Origin: Verrucomicrobiota bacterium
GTDB taxonomy: Bacteria > Verrucomicrobiota > Verrucomicrobiia > Verrucomicrobiales > Akkermansiaceae
Length of the DNA stretch: 32,470 nucleotides
Assembly (NCBI GenBank): GCA_026397725.1
Contig: JAPLUI010000316.1
Span: 1 to 32,470, forward strand
Reading direction: 5' to 3'
Part shown: positions 22,970-30,333 of the stretch, piece after piece
Layout: each line of letters starts with the position of its first letter
Numbering within the stretch: position 1 is the first letter of the stretch
Position numbers and translations under genes: made by a program
Notes under the pieces: generated by a model
Told to the model about the DNA's origin: nothing
What the model saw: only the letters and a program-made list of their open reading frames with translations
Databases searched by the model: none

Positions 22970-24781
22970 TCACGCGTTTGCCGCTGGCAGGATCAAGTGG
23001 AAAACCGCGCCCCCTGCCGGGTGGTTTTCCGCCAGAAGTTTGCCACCAAAGCGCTCCGCGATGCTGCGGCTGATCGACAACCCAAGCCCCAGACCGCCCG
23101 GTTTGGTGGAAAAAAACGGGTCGAAAAGACGGGGGATGATCTCGGGAGGAAGGCCAGGGCCGGAATCATGCACGCTGACGGTCACCGTGCCATCCTGCCA
23201 TGCCGTCGTGATCTTCATGGCGTCCCGCGGCGGTTCCTCTTTCATCGCGTCAAGACCGTTGATCACCAGATTGATGAGCACCTGATGGATCTCCACTCGT
23301 TCCGCTCGCACGGGGGGCAGCGTCTCGCCGAGTTGGATCTTCACCTCCTGCTGCCGGGCGACGATCTCACCGTGCAGCAAGGACAGTACTTGGGTGACGG
23401 CATCATTCAGACTAAAGCACTGGTGCTCCGTCGGAGCATCCTTCTTTAACATGGCCCGCATGCCATGGATGATGCCGCCAGCCCGTTTCGCATCGGCGGC
23501 GATGTCGTCGAAAATCTCGGCCATTTCCGTCAGGTCGGGCGCTCGAGAGTGGAGGCTGCGACGACCAACCTGGGCGTTGCTAAGCATGGCGGCGAGGGGT
23601 TGGTTCAGTTCGTGGGCGATGGTTCCGGCCATTTCCCCCAATGTGTTCACCCGCGCAAGATGGGCCAATTCGGTGCGCTGTTGAGCCAATTCCCGTTCCG
23701 CTTCCTTGCGTGCCGTAAGATCCATGGCGACGCCGCGAACCCGGATCGCCCGCATTCCGTCCCGTTCCACCCGCCCGCGCACCGCGATCCAACGAACGTG
23801 ATTGCCGGGCAGAATGACCCGGTACTCCCGCTCGTACTCTTCGTCTTCCAGCAGCGATTTCGCCAACGCCTGTCGCGTCGCATCGCGATCCACCGGGTGC
23901 ACCGCTTCGAAAAAGCGGTCTCGATCCAGCGGTTCAGCCGCCGTAAAGCCGAACAGCTCGCGGCCCGCGGCGTTGGCCCAGAGTTCATCCCGGCCGATGT
24001 TCCAAACCCAGAGGCCAAGGCGCGTGGCATCCGCCGCCAAACTGAGCCGCTGTTCGCTTTCGCGAAGCTCGTCGGCTAGTTTTGCCGCCCGGATCAGCCC
24101 GTCACTCAATTCCACGGCCATTACGACGACGATTCCGGTGAAAAGCAGGCTGGCGGTGATCGGAGTTTGGACGATATGCCACATCGCCAGCACGGTTTGA
24201 GCGGTGCCCGCCACCCCCATAAACGTGATTGCACCGACCAGGAGTTGCTTTTGCAGCGGATCGCCACGCCGCCAGACGGTCACTGCGGCATCCAGAATGA
24301 AGCACACAAACAACAGCAAACTCGCCTGGCCGACCAGCATCCACGGATTCGGCACCCCCACGGCGGTCGTGACGGTTTCGCCCAGCAACGGGACGGCGCG
24401 CAGCCCGGTAATCTCGCGGAAGTTCAGATTCGGCGAAAACAGGAAATCCAAACCCAGCGACAAGGTCCGCAACCCGCAGATTGTCCAGGCCAGCCACTTC
24501 CGTCCCGCCCGCAAGTGGAGTCGCGTGAAACCGACGAGTGCCAGAATGATGACCCAGGCCGGCAGGTGGGTCCAACGCAACGCGTTGCCGAACTCCGCGG
24601 TGGTCGTCGCCCTCATCATCCACAACTCGCAACCTGCGGCCCCGGCGCTCGCCAGCGCTGCCAACGCAAACAACAGATTGGCCCATGCGCTGCGACATTT
24701 GAACCAAACCACCAGATGCATCGCCGCCAGGGTGACGCACACCGCCCCAATCATCGACCAAATGGCAGTGACCCAACTCAT
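22970..24781 (-). CDS. Membrane sensor histidine kinase with PAS domain (FixL-like)
   Basis: This 603-residue protein has about seven membrane helices in residues 5-235, with no large periplasmic loop, so the signal may be sensed within the membrane. A PAS/PAC region covers about 240-370 (LSLAADATRLGLWVWNI, then PGNHVRWIAVRGRVERDG and AMDLTARKEAE). The dimerisation domain has phospho-acceptor His390 in AGTIAHELNQPLAAML. The ATPase shows LINLVINGLDAMKE (N box), HDSGPGLPPEI and GGLGLGLSISRSIAERFGG. I chose the ATG at 24781; the longer frame to 25060 adds no domain. It is first in a three-gene operon with the FixJ-like and single-receiver proteins and sits upstream of the whole minus-strand cluster, so it is a good candidate regulator of it. 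Confidence 0.93.
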   Translation of the reverse strand: MSWVTAIWSMIGAVCVTLAAMHLVVWFKCRSAWANLLFALAALASAGAAGCELWMMRATTTAEFGNALRWTHLPAWVIILALVGFTRLHLRAGRKWLAWTICGLRTLSLGLDFLFSPNLNFREITGLRAVPLLGETVTTAVGVPNPWMLVGQASLLLFVCFILDAAVTVWRRGDPLQKQLLVGAITFMGVAGTAQTVLAMWHIVQTPITASLLFTGIVVVMAVELSDGLIRAAKLADELRESEQRLSLAADATRLGLWVWNIGRDELWANAAGRELFGFTAAEPLDRDRFFEAVHPVDRDATRQALAKSLLEDEEYEREYRVILPGNHVRWIAVRGRVERDGMRAIRVRGVAMDLTARKEAERELAQQRTELAHLARVNTLGEMAGTIAHELNQPLAAMLSNAQVGRRSLHSRAPDLTEMAEIFDDIAADAKRAGGIIHGMRAMLKKDAPTEHQCFSLNDAVTQVLSLLHGEIVARQQEVKIQLGETLPPVRAERVEIHQVLINLVINGLDAMKEEPPRDAMKITTAWQDGTVTVSVHDSGPGLPPEIIPRLFDPFFSTKPGGLGLGLSISRSIAERFGGKLLAENHPAGGAVFHLILPAANA

Positions 24782-24795
24782 GTCACCGGTGTGGG

Positions 24796-24816
24796 GCTTG
24801 GCATACGGATTGGGAA
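24796..24816. repeat. Degenerate copy E of the repeat core
   Basis: GGCTTGGCATACGGATTGGGAA matches the core TTGGCATGCGGATTGAACG with few changes and lies in the leader of the sensor-kinase gene. The outer sequence of the full repeat is not recognisable. Confidence 0.4.
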
Positions 24817-25136
24817 TGTGTCCAGCATCCCTTCCGGAGTAAGATCTCGGCGGATGCCCCCCCGGGGTACAGTGTTTTGGATTGTGCGGCCATTGGAATG
24901 CCCAGCAGGCTACCCTTTGGCGAGGAGGAAGGGAAGTGGAAATCCGGGCGTGATTCACCGTTAATCGTCGCCCTTGAGCTTTAGCGGGATCTGTGTTGCT
25001 GACTGCCAGCCCAACCAGAGCTTCAAGGGCTGGGCGGCAACCGCATTTTAGGCACTGCACAAATCCAGTGCAAGTGAGTCAGTATTCCCAGCCTCGGATT
25101 TTGCGTTTGGTGCCGCGTGGGAGCACGTTCCGCTCG
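24817..25136. other. Gene-free stretch upstream of the sensor kinase operon
   Basis: About 320 bp with no credible gene on either strand; the minus-strand extension of the kinase frame lacks domain content. It must hold the promoter of the two-component operon. I could not assign -35/-10 boxes or a clear operator. Confidence 0.4.
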
Positions 25137-25236
25137 CACAAGGGATGGCAATATGGCCGGCCCTCTCATCCACATTCCGCGTTGGTTAGGCGCACCATTA
25201 GACGGAAATCCGTCCCGTTGGCATGCGGATTGTACG
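25137..25236. repeat. Intergenic repeat copy B, behind the tyrosine recombinase
   Basis: It is an ungapped match to copy A over 100 bp (about 75%), with GGTTAGGCGCACCATTAGAC in its centre and a perfect small hairpin GACGGA/TCCGTC (25201-25214). The right end, TTGGCATGCGGATTG, lies 5-20 bp from the recombinase stop at 25242. It is in the same orientation as copies A, C and D. Confidence 0.75.
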
Positions 25237-25241
25237 GCCCC

Positions 25242-26570
25242 TCATTCGCCGTCGCTGGCGGGGAGCGTCACCACCCGCGCGCGGCGGTCCCAATCGAAGG
25301 TGTTGTCCCACTGGCCCGGCTTGGGCAGGATGCCGAACCAGGCGTCCGCGTCGGCTTCAGTGGCAAGTTCTCTGTAGTGTTTGAAAATGATCGCCGCCGA
25401 ATTCCCAGCTTCAAGGGCAACCTGGTCGGCGCTTTTCACCTTGGCGATGCGGTAGCTGATGAACGAGTGGCGCAGCACGTTGCGCGGCCATTCCAGCTTG
25501 AGCGCCCGAGCCAGTGCAGTCACCTCGCGGTGAAGCAGGGAGTGTCTGACCACCCTGCCCTTGCGCGGCAGCGGCTCGATCCACGCCCGCAGGTTGTCGG
25601 TGATCGGGATGATCCGGCGTGACGCGGTCTTGGCCTGACTGGCCCGCAGCTCGATAGGGCCGCGTTCAAGATCCACGGCGGACCAGTCGAGCCGGTTGAG
25701 TTCCGCCATGCGGATGCCGGAGAACGCCCCGATGGCGAGGATGGGCACCAGATGGGCTGGGGCGGCATGCAGGATTTGCGTCATCTCCTTCGGTGTGAAC
25801 ACCGCCACGTCGTCATTCTTGACCTTCACCTTCTTGATCTGCTCGGCGGCCGTCATGCGCTCGGCTGGCAGGTAGTTGCGCTCGCGGGCGAAGGAAAAGA
25901 GGACTTTGACGCAGAGCAGCATGGAATTGCGCGAACCGGCCGACACGTCCAGCCCCCGCAGCCAGGCGTCCACGTCGGACGAGGAAAGATCGAGAATCTC
26001 GCCGGGGAAGGCGTCGGCGAAGCGGTTCAGCACCGTCCTGAGCTGCGACACGTAGGACTTGCTGGCCCCGTCCTGCTGGCGGGCAGCGACCAGTTCGTCC
26101 ACGACTTCCTGGACGGCGGTGCGGCGGGTGAGCGGCTGGAAATGCCGGCGGTAGTCGCCGACCAGCGTGGTGAGCGGTTCGCCGTCGGCGAGGCTGCGGG
26201 CGCGGGTGTAGTTCTCGACGGCGGCGACCAGCGGGATGCCCGAACCGGCGAGGAGTTGGAGCGCCTTGGCGTAGTCGTCACGCTCGTGGGGTTTGAGGTC
26301 GGTGACGTGCTGCCTGCCCGCCTGGATTCGCTGCGCCACGAACAGGCCTTCCTTGTTGGCCGCCTCCAGGGTGGTGAAGAACTGGCGCAGGCGTTTGCCG
26401 TCCCGGTAGTGGGAGATGGCGAAGCGGATCCTGCCGCCCGAGTCGCAGCGATAGATTGGCACGCTGGCCGAGCCGAACCTGGCGGTGGCTGCGGGTTTGC
26501 CGTGCTTGCCGCGCTTGGGAGTTGGGGGGCAGAGGACGGATTGGTTAGGGTCCGCGTGAGTTGTCGCCAT
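25242..26570 (-). CDS. Tyrosine recombinase / phage-type integrase beside tRNA-Lys
   Basis: This protein of about 442 residues has a core-binding domain (about 125-225) and a catalytic domain. Arg287 lies in FSGIRMAELNRLDW, a Lys in SQAKTASRRIIPI, Arg367 in NVLRHSF, and His398-Tyr399 in FKHYREL, the likely nucleophile. The first residue of the usual HxxR box is Asn364, which is common in PVC integrases as far as I recall. The open frame starts at 26639, but that stretch contains two hairpins beside tRNA-Lys, so I chose the ATG at 26570 (26591 also possible). The gene reads away from the 3' end of tRNA-Lys, the usual placement for an integrase at an attachment site, so an island should extend to the left. 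Its stop abuts repeat B. Confidence 0.88.
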   Translation of the reverse strand: MATTHADPNQSVLCPPTPKRGKHGKPAATARFGSASVPIYRCDSGGRIRFAISHYRDGKRLRQFFTTLEAANKEGLFVAQRIQAGRQHVTDLKPHERDDYAKALQLLAGSGIPLVAAVENYTRARSLADGEPLTTLVGDYRRHFQPLTRRTAVQEVVDELVAARQQDGASKSYVSQLRTVLNRFADAFPGEILDLSSSDVDAWLRGLDVSAGSRNSMLLCVKVLFSFARERNYLPAERMTAAEQIKKVKVKNDDVAVFTPKEMTQILHAAPAHLVPILAIGAFSGIRMAELNRLDWSAVDLERGPIELRASQAKTASRRIIPITDNLRAWIEPLPRKGRVVRHSLLHREVTALARALKLEWPRNVLRHSFISYRIAKVKSADQVALEAGNSAAIIFKHYRELATEADADAWFGILPKPGQWDNTFDWDRRARVVTLPASDGE

Positions 26571-26615
26571 TTTGTCGCCAGGTGCTTCCATGGCGCTGGA
26601 AATGGTGTCAACTTC

Positions 26616-26655
26616 AGCGGATTTTCCGCTGGAACCCATTGGGAATGAATGGGTT
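26616..26655 (-). terminator. Two hairpins between tRNA-Lys and the recombinase
   Basis: AACCCATT (26633-26640) pairs with AATGGGTT (26648-26655), and AGCGGA (26616-26621) pairs with TCCGCT (26625-26630). Both stems are perfect. They lie directly behind tRNA-Lys on its strand and may end its transcript; they may also be arm sites for the recombinase. They overlap the longest possible N-terminus of the recombinase frame. Confidence 0.5.
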
Positions 26656-26661
26656 GTGGGT

Positions 26662-26737
<76 letters not shown>

Positions 26738-27113
26738 ATTGCACAGCCGAGCCTGTGGCATGACGCTGGGAAAGACGCCCGGCACAGCCTCGACAGAGGA
26801 GTCTTAGCAGGCCTGCCACAGGACGCAACCGCAAATATCAGAAAAATATCAGAAAGATTTGCCGGGGGTGGGGTCCATTTCTTGCCAGTCCGAGTCTTCG
26901 GTCTTGAGTATTGCCGGGCGGTGCTCTTCAGTCTTGGGCATGTCCCACTGGTTGATCAAATCCGAGCCCGTGCTTGCGGCCATGGGTGTCTGCCACCGCC
27001 GCACCCGGCTTGCCATCATCCCGGCCAGCGCCTGCAAACCCGGCACGCCGCATGGCTAAGGCTCGCATTTGCCGCTTCGCTGCCGACCCACATTCATTTC
27101 ACCCCGTCGCCTC
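26738..27113. other. Intergenic region between tRNA-Lys and the sigma-factor gene
   Basis: These 376 bp separate divergent genes and must hold the promoters of both. AAATATCAGAAA is repeated in tandem at about 26841-26863. A 65-codon minus-strand frame (26849-27046) has no support from composition or family. No clear sigma-factor autoregulatory motif could be assigned. Confidence 0.4.
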
Positions 27114-27713
27114 ATGGAAGATCCACCTGACCTGTCATCACCGCAACCGGCCCCAGCAGAGGCTGCCCCCAGCCCGGCCGGGTGGCACGCTTGGCTGAAA
27201 GAACATGGCCCCAGGCTGTTGCTCTTTGCCCGCCAGCAAACCCGTTCCCACGAGGACGCCCAAGACGTCTTGCAGGATGCCTTGGTGAAACTGGTGGAGA
27301 AACTCAGCAGCGGCGAGTTTGTCGGCGGGAAGGAATCCTGGATGCCCTATCTCTACACCAGCATCCGCCGGCTTGCCATCGATCTGAGCCGCCGCGATGA
27401 TCGCCGCAAGCGCCGCGAAGACAGCGTCACCGAAGACTTTGAGGCCGATCAACGTGAAACGTTCCACCCTTGGTTTGAAACCGATTCCTCAGATGACGAC
27501 ACCCGCAACCAGCTCGAAGCCAGCCTCAAGGAACTGCCGCCAAAGTTCACCGAGGTCATCATCATGAAAATCTGGGGTGAGCAAACGTTTTCAGAAATCG
27601 GCGAAATACTTGGCATTTCTCAAAACACAGCAGCCTCCCGGTATCGCTATGGACTCGAAGCACTCAAACGCCAACTCGGCGGTGCCCGCCGCCGCGGCGA
27701 CCTTTCAATCTGA
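27114..27713 (+). CDS. ECF-type RNA polymerase sigma factor
   Basis: This 199-residue protein has region 2 (SHEDAQDVLQDALVKLVEKL, then WMPYLYTSIRRLAIDLSRRDDRRKR) and region 4 (LEASLKELPPKFTEVIIMKIWGEQTFSEIGEILGISQNTAASRYRYGLEALKRQL in pieces). There is no sigma 1.1 or region 3. The ATG at 27114 is chosen because the frame upstream is not protein-like. It is followed after 14 bp by a membrane protein likely to be its anti-sigma factor and then by a PDZ protein, so the trio probably senses envelope stress. Such short trios are common in Verrucomicrobiota. Confidence 0.92.
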   Translation: MEDPPDLSSPQPAPAEAAPSPAGWHAWLKEHGPRLLLFARQQTRSHEDAQDVLQDALVKLVEKLSSGEFVGGKESWMPYLYTSIRRLAIDLSRRDDRRKRREDSVTEDFEADQRETFHPWFETDSSDDDTRNQLEASLKELPPKFTEVIIMKIWGEQTFSEIGEILGISQNTAASRYRYGLEALKRQLGGARRRGDLSI

Positions 27714-27727
27714 ATCCATTCCTGCCC

Positions 27728-28384
27728 ATGTCTCCCGATCTCCAAGCACTGGAAGCCAAGCTCACAGGACTCCGCCCGGCAGCCCTGGAAGGGATGCTGC
27801 TGGCACGTCTGGAAGACTCCGCCGATGGCACCCTCACCATGCCGCTCCCGGGCGCAGCGGAATTCGAGGACTCGCTGCGCCAAAGGCATCCGGCACAGCT
27901 CCCACCCGCCCTCATGGCGGCCTTGGCAGCCACCCTCGGCGACCCCGCCACCACGGCGAGCGCCACCATCATCCCGTTCCCGAAAGCCGCGCCGGTGCCT
28001 GCCGTCCGCACCCGCCATGGCAATCGCTCGATGCTCGCCGCGGCTGCCGCCGTCGCCCTGCTCGGTGCCGCCGCAGCTTGGTTCGTGCCCGCCAAGGCCC
28101 CGCGGCAAAGCGTTGCCGCGCCCATCACGCGTCCGCCCCAGGCCCCGCCGTTCGCCACCACGCCCGCAGCCCCGGAATTGCAGGACTTCGTCCCCGATGA
28201 AATCAAATCCGGCCTTAGCCAGGCCAGCGATGAAGGCGTCCTCTGGCAACCCAATGAGCAACCCCGCCGCGTCGTCAAAGTCGTCTATTGGGACCGCGTC
28301 ACCTTCGTCAATCCAGAGGGCAAGAAAATCGAATGCGAAACCCCCCGCATCGAATACATCCTCGTCCCGGAGAATATCGATTGA
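27728..28384 (+). CDS. Putative membrane anti-sigma factor
   Basis: This 218-residue protein has a cytosolic N-terminal part of about 98 residues (PALMAALAATLGDP, TIIPFPKAAPVPA), a single membrane helix at about 101-120 (MLAAAAAVALLGAAAAWFV), a Pro/Ala-rich linker and a small periplasmic domain (RRVVKVVYWDRVTFVNPEGKKIECETPRIEYI). No zinc HHCC anti-sigma motif is visible, so the assignment rests on topology and on the 14-bp spacing behind the sigma gene. The C-terminal domain may carry the signal-binding part. Confidence 0.7.
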   Translation: MSPDLQALEAKLTGLRPAALEGMLLARLEDSADGTLTMPLPGAAEFEDSLRQRHPAQLPPALMAALAATLGDPATTASATIIPFPKAAPVPAVRTRHGNRSMLAAAAAVALLGAAAAWFVPAKAPRQSVAAPITRPPQAPPFATTPAAPELQDFVPDEIKSGLSQASDEGVLWQPNEQPRRVVKVVYWDRVTFVNPEGKKIECETPRIEYILVPENID

Positions 28385-28428
28385 GGGCAGTTTCCCCGAC
28401 AATTTCACGCACCTACTACGCTCATAGT

Positions 28429-29547
28429 ATGAAAGCCATGAAAATCAGCCAAGTTCCCCTCCTTGCCGGCGGCCTCGCCGCCATCCTTGCGACTCCGCTG
28501 CCGGCCATCGAGCCGCCTGCGGACCAGGCCCCACCACCGCCCGTTGCAGCGGCCCCCGCCGCGCCGGGCGGGCAGGCTGTGGTGCCCGCGCCTGCCAATG
28601 CCCAGCTCGCCCCCTATCTGGGCATTGGCAGTTCCCATGTCCCCGAGGTGCTCGCCGCCCACCTCGGGCTCAAGACCGATGAAGGCATCGTCATCCGGGC
28701 CCTCGACCCGGAAGGCCCCGGGGCCAAGGCCGGCCTCGCCGAGCACGATGTCATCACCCGCGTCGGCGGCCAGGCGGTCGGTTCGCACGCCGATCTGGTC
28801 AAACAGATCCAAAGCCACCGGCCGGGTGATGAAATCTCGCTTGATCTCATCCACCAGGGCAAGCCCGCCACCAAAGCCATCACGCTGGCCGCCCGGCCCG
28901 ATGGCGGAGGCCTTGCCGCCGCCCCGCCGGAACTGGACAACCTCATGCTCGATGGCATGCCACAGGAGCAAGCCAAACGCATCCAGGAAGCCATTGATCG
29001 CCAGCTCCGCGGCATGCAAGGCGGGGCCGCCATCCCTGGCGCTGTCCCACAGATGAACGAAGCCATGAAGGAATTGCAAAAACGCATGGCCGAGGCCATG
29101 AAAAACGGCATGCCGCGGCCCGGCGGCGGTCTCAAGGTGCAAGGCAGCGCGGTCTTCCGCATGGTCGATGAAACCGGCAGCATCGAAATGAAATCCGTGG
29201 ACGGCGGCAAAGAGGCCACCGTCCGTGACAAAGACCACAAGATCACTTGGACCGGCCCGTGGGACACCGCTCAGGACAAAGCCGCCGCTCCTCCGGCAAT
29301 CCGCGCACGCATCGAAAAGCTGAACCTCGACGATAACTTCAATGGCAACGGCCTCCGCCTGCAATTCGGCGGGGACGGCCTCATTCAACCCGAAGCCGAA
29401 CCCGAAGTGGAAGCCGCGCCCGAGGTGGAACTCCAGATGGAAAACCGGTTCAGGCAAGTGCCGGATCGCGGCCCCGTTCAGCCTGCGCTGGAACCCGATG
29501 CCGAACAACCCGAGCCCCCTGCTCCCAAAGGCGCGCCGATCGAATGA
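28429..29547 (+). CDS. Exported PDZ-domain protein
   Basis: This 372-residue protein has a signal peptide (KISQVPLLAGGLAAILATPLPA) and a Pro/Ala linker. A single PDZ domain covers about 63-155 (YLGIGSSHVPEVLAAHLGLKTDEGIVIRAL in pieces, PGAKAGLAEHDVITRVGGQAV). A Met/Gln/Lys-rich helical part follows, with an acidic tail (EAEPEVEAAPEVELQ). There is no protease domain, so it is a binding module and not an HtrA-type protease. ATGs at 28429 and 28438 are both possible. The gene is 44 bp behind the putative anti-sigma gene and probably cotranscribed; it may present peptides or substrates to the envelope-stress switch. Confidence 0.8.
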   Translation: MKAMKISQVPLLAGGLAAILATPLPAIEPPADQAPPPPVAAAPAAPGGQAVVPAPANAQLAPYLGIGSSHVPEVLAAHLGLKTDEGIVIRALDPEGPGAKAGLAEHDVITRVGGQAVGSHADLVKQIQSHRPGDEISLDLIHQGKPATKAITLAARPDGGGLAAAPPELDNLMLDGMPQEQAKRIQEAIDRQLRGMQGGAAIPGAVPQMNEAMKELQKRMAEAMKNGMPRPGGGLKVQGSAVFRMVDETGSIEMKSVDGGKEATVRDKDHKITWTGPWDTAQDKAAAPPAIRARIEKLNLDDNFNGNGLRLQFGGDGLIQPEAEPEVEAAPEVELQMENRFRQVPDRGPVQPALEPDAEQPEPPAPKGAPIE

Positions 29548-29615
29548 TCGCCGGATCTTTTCACCTCCGTGCAAGCAATGCTTGCGGTTGCGGCTGATCT
29601 AGGCTAACCAGAGTC

Positions 29616-30320
29616 ATGCTTGCCGAAGTTCGCGCCCTGTTGATTCTCCAAGACCGAGACCGCCGCCTGCTGGCGCTGGCCAAGGATCTTGAAAAGCTGC
29701 CCCAAGACGAGGCCCGGGCCAGATCCAAACTCGCCGGGGATGAGGCCGCCGTGATCAAGGCCCACGACGCCCTGCTCGCTGCAGAACTGAAGGTGAAGAA
29801 AATCGAACTCGACACGGAAACCCGGCGCACCACCATCAAACGCCTCAAGATCCAACAATTCGAGACCCGCAAGAACGACGAATACCAAGCGTTCAGCCAC
29901 GAAATCACCCGCTACGAAAAGGAAATCGACGGCTTGGAGACCCACGAGCTGGAAGCGATGGAAGCAGTGGACAAACACCGGGAAGTCCACACCAGCGCCA
30001 AAGCCACCCTCGCCCACACCCGGACCCTGGTGACCGAGGATCTCGCCTCAATCGTCGAACGCAAGCAGCGGATGGAGTCCGAACACGCCGCAGTCACCGC
30101 CGAGCGTGCCACGCTGGCCAGCCGGGTTCCAGGCTCCGCGCTCACGCTGTATGAACGCCTCATGCGCACCAAGGTTGGCCTCGCCGTCGCCCCCATGGCC
30201 GAAAGCCGTTGCGGCGGTTGTCACATCAAGCTGATCGCCTCCACGGTGATCAAAGCCCAAGCCGACCAGGAAATCACCCAGTGCGAAAACTGCGGTCGCA
30301 TCCTCTGCGCCGGGGAGTAG
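29616..30320 (+). CDS. Zinc-ribbon coiled-coil protein (CT398/DUF164 family)
   Basis: This 234-residue protein has a long coiled-coil (about 10-175: DRDRRLLALAKDLEKLP, KKIELDTETRRTTIKRLKIQQ, NDEYQAFSHEITRYEKEID). The C-terminal zinc ribbon has CGGC and CENCGRILC. This is the architecture of CT398/DUF164 proteins, which are widespread and have been linked to RNA polymerase sigma-54 and secretion functions in chlamydiae. It ends 13 bp from the stop of mutL, which converges on it. Confidence 0.88.
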   Translation: MLAEVRALLILQDRDRRLLALAKDLEKLPQDEARARSKLAGDEAAVIKAHDALLAAELKVKKIELDTETRRTTIKRLKIQQFETRKNDEYQAFSHEITRYEKEIDGLETHELEAMEAVDKHREVHTSAKATLAHTRTLVTEDLASIVERKQRMESEHAAVTAERATLASRVPGSALTLYERLMRTKVGLAVAPMAESRCGGCHIKLIASTVIKAQADQEITQCENCGRILCAGE

Positions 30321-30333
30321 CGCCCATCACGCA

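Noticed and set aside
25013..25236. Canonical integron attC site at repeat B
   Set aside because: GTTAGGC and a distant GCCCAAC can be found, but spacing exceeds normal attC length, and the other copies do not keep both boxes; kept only as an integron-like analogy.
1..26661. Second copy of the tRNA-Lys 3' end as left attachment site
   Set aside because: Reading for the T-arm and acceptor sequence to the left of the recombinase found no match in this window.
26849..27046. 65-codon minus-strand gene between tRNA-Lys and the sigma factor
   Set aside because: No family, no leader, and it covers the expected promoter region; composition does not separate it from chance.
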